Shown here: positions 31,490 to 42,599 of the stretch, in pieces
Numbering within the stretch: the first letter of the stretch is position 1
How the letters are laid out: every line of letters starts with the position of its first letter
DNA from: Sepiola atlantica
Lineage: Eukaryota; Mollusca; Cephalopoda; Sepiida; Sepiolidae
Length of the DNA stretch: 64,000 nucleotides
Reading direction: 5' to 3'
Assembly (NCBI GenBank): GCA_963556195.1
Contig: OY744522.1
Span: 41,700,263-41,764,262, forward strand
Made by a program: the position numbers and the translations under genes
The notes under the pieces: model-generated
The model's database searches: none
What the model was told of the DNA's origin: nothing
What the model saw: only the letters and a program-made list of their open reading frames with translations

Positions 31490-32990
31490 TCACTTTTTCA
31501 ATGTGGCTTTTTTGAAACTGTCAATTTTTTTCCTGTGGTACTCCACAACTTGTAGTAAGCAGCTTCTTTGCTCTGGGTCACTTGTGATCTGAGTTGCAAA
31601 GTTACTCATTAGTTTCACACCTCTCTCAGCCACATCATTGGTCACTTTCACTGACCTCTCAAACTTCTGTGCATTCCTGTAGCTGTCATTGTCTTCCCAG
31701 GTGTCAGCAGGTGTAGTGAGCCAGTCACATTTCACTCGAAGAGCATCAACAGAAAGTAAAACTCTGGCCCTACCAGGTCTGTGAGAACTGTAGCTGCATT
31801 GATGACAGGAAACACTGGCTTGCCCTTCCTGTAACTCTCAGGTTTCTCTGTTTCTGACAGCTTGACTGCGAGCTTCTCTTTTGCAGACTTGGTCATGCTG
31901 GCATGTGAACTGAACAAGGTGAATGGCACTAGTTCCTGGGTCAGATACCAGCGGTGGTTGTTCATTTTCTTGAGAACAGAGGTTGCCAGTTCATAGTCAT
32001 ACTGCTTGTATTGCAGCATGTTCTTCATAAGCTGGAGGTCATGGATAGGTGCATCAGCTGCAGATGTGGTGGTCACCCAGTGGCTGATGTAGATAAGGTC
32101 AGGAACTTGTTCATCCTCTCCAGCTTGAGGATAGTGTCCGTGTTGTATTTTAGTTCCTTGGAAAACATGAGCATCTTCATACAGTAAATGTTCCTGGCCA
32201 TCCAGCGGGCTTGGTGAATGGCACCTGGCTTGGCCCAGTGGATACCTCGAGGAGGTTCCTCACCAAGCAGGATCAGGCACAGCTCTGCCACCTCTCTGTA
32301 ATCTGCCCTCGGACTTGCTTCCTCAAGGAAATTGCTTAAGACTGCAATTGTGCTTGTCTTCTTCTGTTTCAAGTCTTGTTCAACTAGGCCCAGAACTCTT
32401 GGGCAGTTCTTAACCAACTTGTCCCACTTCTCTTTCACATTGCTGAACATTGGGTTGTCAGGACTCTTGACCTTGCTGAACACAGCCTCCCATACACTTC
32501 CAATTATTACCTCTGATATGTGATGGCGACAAGCGAAGTAGAATACCTTTTTGCCTTGTTTTTCTTCAATAAGCTTCGCTGCACCCTTGTTGATGCCACT
32601 GTTGCTTGCTGTGGTATCAAATACCAAGCCTACAATGTTGTCTGTGAGACCCCATGCTTATATCAGTTCCAATGTAGCATTACACTGTTGGATTCCTGTG
32701 GAACTTTCTATGAAGGGCACACCAAGCAGCTTCCCTTCTTCATATTGTGGAGTACCAGAGACGAGCACTGCAAGACTTTCCACTGGGTATCTTTCACCAA
32801 GAACATCCCGTAGAAGTTTTCCATCCCAGTGTAGTGTGCAGTAATCTGGCGGACTTTCCTTGAAGTTATTCATGTAACTTTGGCACAAGTTATGACGAGT
32901 GTTTATCCTATTTCGTCCTGTAGTAGAGGCTGATATAACAAAGTCATCAAGATCTGGGCCTCCTGTTCTGTGAGGATGATCTTTAACCTA
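31490..32990 (-). pseudogene. Broken DDE-type transposase (hAT-like)
   Basis: On the minus strand one protein can be followed through four blocks. The first, from about 32990, contains DFVISASTTGRNRINTRHNL then PDYCTLHWDGKLL and LPVLVS-like SLAVLVSGTP. An in-frame TAA follows at about 32660. The second has GLVFDTTASNSGINKG and FACRHHISEVIIGSVWE. A frameshift near 32080 leads to IYISHWVTTTSAADAP and a third block with MTKSAKEKLAVKL. A second frameshift near 31755 leads to VKCDWLTTPADTW and NDVAERGVKLM, ending at 31490. The DTTASN and CRHH motifs fit a family of animal DDE transposases; I place it near hAT with limited confidence. One stop and two frameshifts in 1.5 kb imply a fairly young death. 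Confidence 0.7.
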
Positions 32991-33024
32991 TCACCCTTAA
33001 TAAGCAAGATCATCCTCACAGAAC
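32965..33024. repeat. 19-bp perfect inverted repeat at the transposase 5' edge
   Basis: gttctgtgaggatgatctt (32965-32983) and aagatcatcctcacagaac (33006-33024) are exact inverses with a 22-bp loop. Coding similarity of the transposase stops here. Confidence 0.9.
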
Positions 33025-33054
33025 AAAGTCTTTTGCCTGATCATGGCTAACTTT

Positions 33055-33700
33055 TATTTTCATCTCTAACCTTATGACACTCTTCCATTCACCCACACCC
33101 TTCCTTCTTCTCCCTGAATCTTCTCTTATTTTTCCTCACTTTTTTCCCTCACATTTTTAATACTACAGTCCAAATAAACTTTCTCATGTTCCAAATATTT
33201 CAAATATTCCTCACCCACCCTTTCAATCACCCCCCTCCCCCACCCACTCCAATCCCTCAATCATTGCTATCATTTTCCAAATATTTCAAATATTTCACAC
33301 CCTATCACGACAAATCCTCCCTCTTCCCCCTCTCATCTATTTTCTCCCATACCTCTTCTTAAATGCCCTAATTTTCTCCCAACGCTCTCTAAGACCATAA
33401 CTTTCGCCCATCCACCAAAATCACAGCCCCCCCTCCCTCTCTACCCATCCCCATTTTCCCTGCATACACCCCCCACACACAAACATTCCAACTCACTCTT
33501 CCCCTTCAATCTCGACCACAGCCATCTGGTCAAACACCCCCTCCCTCTCTTCCTCCAATCTCTCTCTGCCATCCATTTTACCCCTGCTCATCCCCCACCT
33601 CTTTCTCTCATCGCCAGCCACAGTAGTCCTTGCTCCCTCCACCCTTCCCCTTTTTCTCCCACTCATTTTCATTCTCTAACAAGTACGGACGTCCAGCAAG
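33055..33700. other. Long pyrimidine-rich tract
   Basis: For about 650 bp the plus strand is dominated by C and T (for example cccctcccccacccactcca, ctcttcccccctct-type runs), with few G. No open frame or family is evident. It ends close to the cctgatgaagtcttataaat motif shared with 5894-6093, so it may be the 3' region of a Penelope-like element. Confidence 0.7.
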
Positions 33701-33794
33701 ACGCTGCCATTATTTTTCATTCTATTTTATTTTTCTTCCCAACATGTCTACCCTACATGTATCTGTGCTTGCATGATATCTTTTCCCTATATCA

Positions 33795-33885
33795 TCATCC
33801 TGATGAAGTCTTATAAATAAAGACGAAACGTTGATGTACACATAAAAAACATCCAGTTTTTGGTTTTCCTTTTTCATTTTACCAT
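33795..33885 (-). mobile_element. Single-arm copy of the 5894-6093 repeat
   Basis: tgatgaagtcttataaataa, agacgaaacgttgatgtaca and tggttttcctttttcatttt match the right arm at 6013-6093, followed by (TA)n as there. Confidence 0.85.
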
Positions 33886-33927
33886 ATATATATATATATA
33901 TATATACATCAATAAAATTATAGAAAC

Positions 33928-34080
33928 ATTAGAAACAGTCTAGACTACGAACCGACGTTTCGACGTTTCGACGTTTCGACGTCTAGTCGGGACCTTAAAG
34001 ACTATAGACTTTAGTGTCCCGACGAGATGCGTGAACGTCGAAACGTTGGTTGTACGCTTAGACTGTTTCTAATGTTTATA
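33928..34080. repeat. Foldback with gacgtttc tandem in one arm
   Basis: attagaaacagtctagacta on the left and the near-inverse tagactgtttctaat on the right bracket about 150 bp. Inside, cgacgtttcgacgtttcg (three 10-bp units) and gtcgggac mirror gtcccgac and cgtcgaaacg. Confidence 0.8.
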
Positions 34081-34181
34081 CAATTTTATTTATAAAAACT
34101 CTAATTTGTATTGAAATCTTTTGAAAGAATATTGGTTTTAAGTCTATATTATCAACATATTTTGACTTAATTAACTTACTA

Positions 34182-34203
<22 letters not shown>

Positions 34204-34250
<47 letters not shown>
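34204..34250. repeat. (TA)n microsatellite with an (AC)n start
   Basis: acacac from about 34183 passes into 47 bp of TA, which meets a MITE terminus at 34251. Confidence 0.96.
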
Positions 34251-34254
<4 letters not shown>

Positions 34255-34504
34255 GAGTTCGAATGCAAAACGCGATAAACGCTATTTTCAAAATCACGAA
34301 ACTGTCCATACAAAAAGTGTTGTATTTCAACACTCGACGACACCCCAAAACTATGTTTTACATAATATGATACCGAAATAATTTATTTTTGATTTCAATT
34401 AGAATCTAATTTAATTCGAAGTCTAGATTTAATGTATTCGTGTATTTATTGTTTTAGGCTTCAATTTAAACGAATTGGATTTATCGCGTTTTGCGTTCGA
34501 ACTC

Positions 34505-34508
<4 letters not shown>
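34251..34508. mobile_element. MITE with 29-bp terminal inverted repeats (family 3)
   Basis: The left end tgaagagttcgaatgcaaaa then cgcgataaa, and the right end tttatcgcg then ttttgcgttcgaactcttca, differ at one position over 29 bp. TA tracts flank both sides, so the exact target duplication cannot be read. 258 bp, non-coding. Confidence 0.88.

Positions 34509-34596
<88 letters not shown>
34509..34596. repeat. (TA)n microsatellite
   Basis: 88 bp of alternating AT, starting at the MITE right end and ending at a repeat related to 50261-50560 (agctcaatata, agagca, and cctcagagga further in). Confidence 0.97.
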
Positions 34597-34600
<4 letters not shown>

Positions 34601-34860
34601 AATCCAACAAAAAATATAAGAGTTAACTAATATCTTATAATTAGTGAAACATCCGGATAAAGACTGAAGCTCAATATACTGGATAGAGCATTAATAGCAT
34701 AATATAAAATGAAATAATAAAATAAGGTGCCAATCAAATTTTATTAGAATTCAAAGTTCAAGTAAAGTATTTTAACGTCCTTAACTCATGAGTTTTCAAA
34801 GATAATTCGTCCCCTCAGAGGACCATTACAACAGTCAAAGAACATTTTTGCGTCATTTTT
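34597..34860 (-). mobile_element. Penelope-like 3'-end fragment abutting (TA)n
   Basis: gctcaatatactggatagag, then aaagttca, cttaactcatgagttttcaa and cccctcagagga match in order the repeat at 50261-50560. The left edge lies at (TA)n in both. Confidence 0.55.
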
Positions 34861-36890
34861 ATATCTTTTTACATTTTAATTTTGATCAAAATACATTACT
34901 AGAAAATGCCTAAAACTTAAAGTTTCAGATTTAACGGTCTTAAGAAGAAATTGCAATTCAGTGACTCTAGCATTACTGGTGCCTATTGACTATGGATCAA
35001 ATTAAAGGCAAATCTGAGACATTTTAGTTTTCAAATAGGAGGTTGTCCTATAGTGTACCCCTAAAAAAAAAACTAAAAATGTTGGCATATTTATTAATTT
35101 ATGTCTAATAACTATTGTTAACATTTCACAAAACTCAGAGGCATTTGAATTTTCATTGAATGTCTTCCACATCCTTGTTATCTCCTTTGCCTAAAACTTA
35201 ATTGAACTAAATATAACCCACATCTGGATCACTTACGCCTAACATCTATGTTTTAAAAAAGTCATAATGATCAGTTAATTAGTATAGGTAAGAATCCTGT
35301 ACATAAAATATATAAAAATATAAACATACTTAACGTTATATAGATAGGACCCCGACGACACGGTGCCTATTCTAGTCAGTTTTAACCTCTTTCTTTGCAT
35401 ACTCATCTCTTTCGTGACTCGCTTTGGGTCGTCTATTATTTTATATAATATATATTATATATGAAATAGTAATTGAATGTGTGTGTGTGTTTAGTTTTAC
35501 CGAGTTCAAATCTGACCTACTGACTAGATCATGTTGATATTTGGCGTAGAGCAGTCTTTTTGACGCCAAGCGTCTGACAGGCATTCTCGGATCTCACCAA
35601 GATATAACAGAAACGACGCAAAACAATTTATGTTTAAATGTATCTGATAAATAAACCAGCTATCACAACTATAACATATTTACTTCTCTTTAATTTTGAA
35701 CTCGCTCTTCCAAGTATTTATTTTTAGAAAAGTATACTCTAGTTAGTATAGTTATGACTGGCCCAAATAACCTATAATTTGTTTACATCCTTCCTGAACC
35801 CTAGTCCTATCTAACAATACCCTCGAACGCGTTTATTAACAAAACTCAGATGTTTATAGTGAAGGCTATATATTTCTCCATCTCTCCTGAAATATAACCT
35901 AGTCTAATGATAATCTATCCCAGCATTTACTTTTGAGAATAAAGCTTTCATAGTTACGAATTGTCTTAATAACATATAATGTTTCTCCTGATCTTCTGGT
36001 CTCTGACCCAGTCTAATACTCAGCACGACATGCATCTGTGCTCTTCAAAATAGTTATGGTGTTTTTTTTAGTTTTGTTCGCACGGAAATAGAAACATGTG
36101 ATTGGTTAACAAAGAACAGAATAGGAAGAATAAACATTACTAAGGCAGTGGTTTTACGATGTCAATACTCAATTTCGAATCTGACGTAAGTTTATAGGAA
36201 TTCTTTAACTTGATACGCGTTTTATAAATTTAAAGAAATTAACATACAATAATAACATAAAGAAATTGCATGAATATTTTTTTCAAATTAAGTGATAGTT
36301 TCATGATAATTCGCAAACAAATAGAGATAAACGGTATTCAGAATTAGTGCAAATCGAATTCTTAAAACATAATTTCTAATGTTTCTGCAAAAGAAAAACA
36401 GAAATACATTCACCATGCAAATACTTATAGCGTATATTTTCAAGGGCATTTCAAAAATATTTTCTTCGCACGAGCTGTGAAGCGGTAGCAATTAGGTAAA
36501 GATGGAAATTGACCCACCAAGGTACAGTGCCAAAAGCGCACACGTAGCAGGTATAAACTAGTGTATATAAATAACTTATAATTGTTTTTATTCTAACCTG
36601 AAGATGAGCCCAGTCCCAAAGTGCAACCACCAACCGCATTTATTTCTGAAGACGAGACTTTTGTAGATAATAGAGCTTCTTCATCACTTTTGAAACTGGG
36701 GCATGCCTAAAAATACCTCCACCGGAATTTCTTTATAAAATTCAGATATTAACATTTAAGGTCGAACCAAATAACTTGTCAGTTCTCTCCATCTCTCAAC
36801 TAATATTACTGAATCAGCAGTTACAGTAGATATTATTTTATAGTATATATATTATATATGAAATAGTAATTGAATAAACAAAAAATACGA
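34861..36890. other. AT-rich intergenic DNA
   Basis: No gene recognised. A 40-bp segment, tattatatatgaaatagtaa plus ttgaat, occurs at 35450-35478 and again at 36850-36875. Between them, weakly similar segments around ctaataacctatcc suggest old duplications. Confidence 0.45.
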
Positions 36891-36896
36891 AATTTA

Positions 36897-37273
36897 CAGG
36901 GTGATTCATAAGTCACTTCACTTAGCTATTTAAAATGATTACCATATGAAGCACAAACATACTATGAACTTTTGATAATTGTTATCTTACTCTCTAATTA
37001 CTGCTATTTGTTATTTTAAATTTGTTCGTTTATATATTTGTTTCTATATATATTTATTTCATAATCAATCATATATGCTACAAAGAGTCGTAAATTCCTT
37101 GCAAAAAAGAATGGAGCTATGCACGCAGAACGAAGGTGGAAATTTTGAAAATTTGCTGTAATTTTAAACTTCTATAAAGGAATTTGTTCAATAAACTTTC
37201 TGTATTGTATTACCGTATTTTTTAACTTTAGAATTTCAAAAGTAAAAAGCTAAGTAACTTATGAATCAGCCTG
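36897..37273. mobile_element. MITE with TA target duplication (family 4)
   Basis: The left end is cagggtgattcataagtcac and the right end, as the inverse, caggctgattcataagttac. TA flanks both sides. 377 bp. The 60-codon frame inside is chance. The CAGGG start resembles families 1 and 2. Confidence 0.87.
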
Positions 37274-37289
37274 TAGATTTAAATAAGTG

Positions 37290-37620
37290 ACGCCATGACC
37301 AACGTCTATAGATGCGTTAGGTAAATCGAAACTGCCTGCAATTTGAGATCTTACCAGACTGACAACAGAACACAAAATTGAGTGCGCATGCGCGACCGTA
37401 ACTCCTACACAATAAGTAGCCAGTCAGTGCGTTAGGCTCAGAAGGGAAACTATTCCAGAACCGTCCGTGTGTACATGTATAAAAAGTCAAACTAACTAAA
37501 TTTTAACCAATACGCCACTGGCGGCCAACGGGGCGCTATTCTTCCACGTCAAAGTAAATCACCATTTTCCCGCCAACGTAACTGCGCAGCATTGACCTCA
37601 GTCACGAACATCTGTTGGGG
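37290..37620. promoter_or_regulatory. Possible CpG-containing promoter-like segment
   Basis: It has higher GC than the surroundings, a perfect NRF1-type palindrome tgcgcatgcgc at 37383-37393, and an E2F-type ttttcccgcc at 37565-37574. A 66-codon frame follows (37592-37792) and an aataaag at about 37807. No splice structure or known protein supports a gene, so this is a weak candidate. Confidence 0.25.
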
Positions 37621-37809
37621 AAATTACTCCTTTATGTTCCATGCTAGCATCATGCACAATCATCAGCAACAGTACCATCATAGTCCAACACTTCTTAAAC
37701 GTGGTAGTGTAAACGCTACACAGCTAATAAGACTCTGTTCAAAATACAGGATGAATCGGCATCATGATCCGTCGTTCTCTGGTCGTCTATGACTCTGAAT
37801 GCGGTAAAT

Positions 37810-38730
37810 AAAGATGTTCAAGTGCGAAACCGCAAATCAATACGATGAAAGTGGCAAAGCTAAAACTATTACTATTTCTGATAACTTTAAACACACCATG
37901 CTCTACTAGCGAATTTATCCACGTACATAACTTATTTGCACATAGCGTCTTAAACCAACACTCAAACTAATACAACGCAACTAGCACGCAACAAGAACAT
38001 ATTTCTCTCAAATAAAATGTTGTTATCTTTACAGCCACTGCCTTATTGTAATTTGTTCGTTTGTTTAATCATCGCATCCACTTTACAATGATTCTTTACT
38101 TGTACATTGAGCAACTGGTCATCGTCATATTCCATTTATTTCTGCAACGGAGAGAAAAACAATGAGTGGCGATAAAATCCAGTCGAAGAATGAATGAAGA
38201 GATAAAGAGCCCAAATATGAACGAGTAAAAAAGACTAGGATAAAACATTACGAGTATAGATATAAGACATAGCACTGCTGGTTTAATTATTATTAGACTG
38301 GGCTAGTGTTGAAAGGACTGGAAAATCGTAAAAAATTATATGTTGTTAGGACCTTCCGTAAAAGTATGTGTGAATTTCAAAATGGAACTGAGCTTACATA
38401 AAAGAGATACATTTAATTTTCAAGAACCGTAGAGCGATCAACTACTTGCAAACGTTTAGAAACGGAGCGAAGTGTTATATCATATTATAATGGACCTCTG
38501 TAAATACAACTAAGTCACATTTCTTAAATATATTACGCCATATATTAAATAAAATATAACATTAGAATTATTAAACATTTAAAAAAAATGTTACTATGTA
38601 AATTATAACAATAATACGGTACAACAAAAACACATTTAATTGGCGAGTCAGAAGCAAAATTTGACTTGCCAGCTTAAATCCGAATGACCTAATTTTATAA
38701 AATAGATTAATATTGTGTCGTTATCTAATT
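37810..38730. other. Intergenic DNA with a segment upstream of the 5S copy
   Basis: 38475-38580 (tcatattataatgg, ctgtaaata.aacta, tattacg) matches 43976-44050, which lies at the same position relative to the second 5S copy. Nothing else is recognised. Confidence 0.5.
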
Positions 38731-38732
38731 AC

Positions 38733-38842
38733 GTCTTACGTCACGTTAGAACAACGGTTATCGTCAGATCACCGAAGTTAAGCAACGCTGATCTTGATCA
38801 ATATTATGATGAGTGACCATTTTAGAAATATAAGCTGCTGGG
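38733..38842 (+). pseudogene. rn5s: 5S rRNA-derived copy (decayed)
   Basis: gatcaccgaagttaagcaac is a perfect match to the most conserved part of animal 5S rRNA. Flanking parts are recognisable but changed (gtcacgttagaacaacggtt before; atgagtgacc after, for gatgggtgacc). The 3' half is eroded, so it is not a functional gene. It may be a 5S pseudogene or the head of a 5S-derived SINE. A purine-rich GA tract follows at 38960-39030. Confidence 0.85.
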
Positions 38843-38959
38843 AATTGGGAAGTGACAGTTTCCTCAAAGTCTGTTTTTCAAATACTGTGATGGTGATGTA
38901 TTATATTATGTCACTACATGGACTCTTTCTGACGCTATGAAGGCTAATAAAAGTTGTAA

Positions 38960-39030
38960 CAGAAAGAGAGAGAGATAGAGAGAGAGCGAAAGAGAGAGAG
39001 AGAGATAGAGAGAAAGAAAGAGAGGTGGAT
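38960..39030. repeat. GA-rich purine tract
   Basis: agagagatagagagagag-type sequence of about 70 bp, downstream of the 5S copy. Confidence 0.92.
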
Positions 39031-39570
39031 AGAGTCGCTATGACCAATCTAGAAGCAATCTATGACAACCCATTACCTCTGTACTTTCTGTAAGTGCATA
39101 CTCTTATTAACTATCTCCTTTCCGTCCTCTTTCTTTTCGGGCCTTTCAGCCACAACGCATACTCTTATAATAGCTCTGCTAGACAAGAATATAAAGCCTT
39201 AAGAGAGCTATCCACAAAAATGGAGAAGTAAATCACTGAAATAAAGTCAATATACCTCCGTTTATGTCAGCAATACTTGACATTTATGATTTTCTCATTT
39301 GTTTGATTGATTTTATTACGACATATCCGCATTTTGGGGTCACTTAATGCCTAATACTTTCATTTGGTAGTGTTTATGTTTCAAGTTGTTCATATCTTTA
39401 GTCGTGGACCTGGGAGTAATACAAACTAAAAAGTTACTCAAACTCACCAAATCCCACTAAATTGACACCTCACCAAAAGTTCCATGTCATACTCAGGACA
39501 AATTCTATTTAAGCCAAAGATAGGAACCTGACGAGTACGACGACTCAGTGTCAGAGTAACCCTTAGTTTT

Positions 39571-40320
39571 CACCCAGTGCATGGACTTGTTTCCTGACTC
39601 ACCCAGTGCATGGACTTGTTTCCTGACTCACCCAGTGGTTGTACTTGTTTCCTGACTTACACAGTGCATAACCTTGTTTCCTGACTCATCCAGTGCATGA
39701 CATTGTTTCCTGACTCATCCAGTGCTTGTGCTTGTTTCCTGACTCACACAGTGCATAACCTTGTTTCCTGACTCACCCAGTGTTTGTACTTGTTTCCTGA
39801 CTCACACAGTGCATAACCTTGTTTCCTGACTCATACAGTTCTTGTACTAGTTTCCTGACTCACACAGTGCATGATATTGTTTCCTGATTCACACAGTGCA
39901 TGACTTTGTTTCCTGACTCATCCAGTGCTTGGCCTTGTTTCCTGACTCACCCAGTACTTGTACTTGTTTTCTGACCCACACAGTGCATAACATTGTTTCC
40001 TGACTCATCCAGTGCTTGGCCTTGTTTCCTGACTCACCCAGTACTTGTACTTGTTTTCTGACCCACACAGTGCATAACCTTGTTTCCTGACTCATCCAGT
40101 GCTTGTTGCTGTTTCCTGACTCATACAGTGCTTGGCCTTGTTTTCTGACTCATCCGGTGCTTTGCATTGTTACCTGACTCACCCAGTGCTTGGCATTGTT
40201 TCCGTGACTCACCCAGTACTTGGCCTTGTTTCCTGACTCACCCAGTGTATGATCATCCAGACTCATCCAGTGTTTGGACTTGTTGCCTGATTCACCCAGT
40301 GCTTGGATTTGATTACTGAC
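39571..40320. repeat. 29-bp minisatellite, about 25 copies
   Basis: The unit is gactcacccagtgcatgg plus acttgtttcct. Variants differ mainly at the middle (tgcttgg, tgcataa, tacttgt). A three-unit (87-bp) higher-order repeat is visible at about 39915-40085. Some 19 units carry an exact TGACTCA. Open frames on the minus strand reflect the 87-bp (29-codon) periodicity. Confidence 0.96.
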
Positions 40321-40439
40321 GTCCAGCCTTCTCGCTTCCGGTTTAACTGGGCAACTTGGAGACACCTGTTTGTCACTTAGTTTCACATGAAAGGATTCAG
40401 GTTTAACAGCTGGTCTGGCTGCTCTTTCTGACTGGTAGT

Positions 40440-40760
40440 ACAAGAGCCGTTACTCCTTAGATAGCGCTAAAAGCGGTTGCTCTATCAACAGTTTTATAAT
40501 ATCGGGTGGGATAACTGTATTGCCATGTCGCGCATGAAAAGGAACCTTGCACTTATTTCCAATGGGCTTTCCTTTGTCTTCTGACATCCAACAAACATTC
40601 ATGTTGGCCAAACAACTCTATTAAAACATAATAATAATGACAATAAGACCTCGGAGTAATGGCAACTTATGTGTGACTCCCCACTCCCCAAATTGGGTTC
40701 ACTACCGACTGTAATTTCGGATTATACCCAGAACATGGTTGAAGTAGACAGAGTTTGAGA
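40440..40760. other. Unassigned sequence
   Basis: No gene or repeat recognised between the 29-bp array and the SINE-like region. Confidence 0.4.
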
Positions 40761-40769
40761 AATTGTTAG

Positions 40770-41170
40770 GGTTGCTAAGTAGCGTAGACAGAATACACCT
40801 TGCCACGTCTGAAAATCCGCGATACAGCGTAACATCTATCTGTGGATGACCATATATATATGTGCTTTTAACTTATCGGTTGAGCTCTCTGGTAGGGGAA
40901 ATAAAGGTTTCCACTTAGCGTGAAGCATTATCTTTTCATATAGAATCGAGTTCCCTTGTTAACCGCTAGCGTGAATGTAAAACATACATAAGACCTATAA
41001 TGTATCTGACTGTTCGGGAAGTTCGGTAGGAGAAAGTTAAAACTGCTGACTGCTGATCATAGATTAAAAGTTATTTTGCGATCAGGTTTCGAATCTCAGT
41101 GTGAAATCACTAACCACGTCTAGCCACACTGAATAACCATGATGCAACAAAGGATCTGCCTGCGAATGAC
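40770..41170 (+). mobile_element. tRNA-derived SINE fragments
   Basis: 40790-40855 (ccacgtctgaaaatccg, aacatctatctgtggatgac) and 41110-41172 (ccacgtctagccacac, gatctgcctgcgaatgac) are related tails also seen at 11910-11985. A tRNA-like segment, gagaaagttaaaactgctga with gcgatcaggtttcgaatctc (B box), lies at 41030-41100. Confidence 0.6.
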
Positions 41171-41179
41171 AACATATAT

Positions 41180-41187
<8 letters not shown>

Positions 41188-41225
<38 letters not shown>
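41188..41225. repeat. (TA)n flanked by (AC)n and (GT)n
   Basis: cacacacata before and tatgtgtgtg after make the whole run a palindrome. Confidence 0.95.
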
Positions 41226-41235
<10 letters not shown>

Positions 41236-41554
41236 ATTTTTTTTTTTACTTTTGTAATACTTAAAATAGCGCAATAGTTTAAAGCTAGAGCTATGCTATA
41301 TTCAGTATTTTTATGTAATTTAATACCACATCATTATCACAGAGGATTCACGTCATTTTTTCCAACTTATGTTTTTATTTCGCAAACAATTGTTTCGGCT
41401 AACATCAAGATATTTGGAAAATGCTCCTATGCATTTCTTTCTTTCTTGGTGTGGCTATCCTATGTGCAAATTGTACAAAATCAAATTGAAAAAAATCTTT
41501 TAAAAGCTTGGCGATTATAGCACCAATTACAGTCAATATTCATTATCATTTTTT

Positions 41555-42440
41555 TATACATGGAATTATGGTCTCTTTTACATCTTTTTATATAAAATGT
41601 ACATATCCTATCTTTTTATATTTCTAATGATACATATTCGGCTATCATTATTAATCTAACTATTCATAAAATTTAAGTATATATTTTTACTTACCATCTT
41701 TCTCATTTTCATCCGGTTATTTTCTTTTTTCTTTAGTTTTTTAGTTATTATTTTCTTTCTTTCATCTTGTTATCCTTTTTTTTGTTTTCTCGCACGTTTT
41801 GTGTCGGTAAATTTAGGTGACTTCCGTTTTGCCGATATTACCGGAAGTATGCCGACTATTCTATTTTCTAGTCAATCAATAAATAATATTCTTAATCATT
41901 CAATGTCTTCGATAATTATTATTTTAAATATTCCTAAGATAAGACATATTTTTTCACTGATCCCTTTAATTATTTTCACCCTCTCGTTAGCTTTTCAGTT
42001 ATCTTATTTCTATTTTTCCCTTCCTTTTGTTATATTATACGATTTCATCGGTGAGTTTAGGTGACTTCCGTTTTGCCCGAATTAACGGAAGTAAGCCGAT
42101 TCGTCAATTTTCAAACCGATAAATATTTGATATGTTTAATTGTTTCCCATTTACTTTAATTATTAATCCAAAAGAATTCTTAAAATTAAGACATATCACC
42201 TTTAGCTTTATTTATTGTTTCCACCCAGTTATTTTCTTTTTTCTCGGTTTTTTTTCCTATCTTATTCCTTTTTTTTTTCTTCTTTTATTCTATTATGCGT
42301 TTTCATCGGTGATTTGTAGTGGCTTACATTTTGCCTGTATAACCGAAAGTTTGTTGAATTTTCTATATTTTAACCGATACATATTTAATATTTCTAATCA
42401 TTTCTCATCTAGTATAATTACCAATACCGCTAAGTAAATA
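41555..42440. repeat. Degenerate tandem repeat of about 250 bp, three to four units
   Basis: The marker tcggt.a.ttaggtgacttcc occurs at about 41803 and 42049, and as tcggtgatttgtagtggctt at 42307. ggttattttctttttt recurs at 41716 and 42229. Each unit has an acttccg...cggaagt stem-loop. The region is T-rich and gives long hydrophobic frames that are not genes. Confidence 0.8.
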
Positions 42441-42599
42441 AATAAATGAATAAATAAATAAATAACTGGGCGAAAATAAGAAAGCCAGTGGGAATATATC
42501 TTAATCCATGTATTTATAGATTGGTAATTATAATTATTTAGTGTTTGAAATGTTATTGAAATGAAAATTAAATCGTGACAGAACGACGTACCGAACTGT

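Noticed and set aside
39571..40320. CRISPR-like array of regular repeats
   Set aside because: There are no unique spacers; the whole 29-bp unit repeats, and the context is an animal genome.
39889..40443. Repetitive minus-strand frames with SQETK-like units
   Set aside because: They arise from three-unit (87-bp) periodicity of the 29-bp minisatellite and have no start or end signals.
41801..42437. Two hydrophobic frames of 87 and 101 codons that look like membrane proteins
   Set aside because: They are T-rich sequence within a degenerate 250-bp tandem repeat; hydrophobic residues follow from TTT, TTA and ATT codons.
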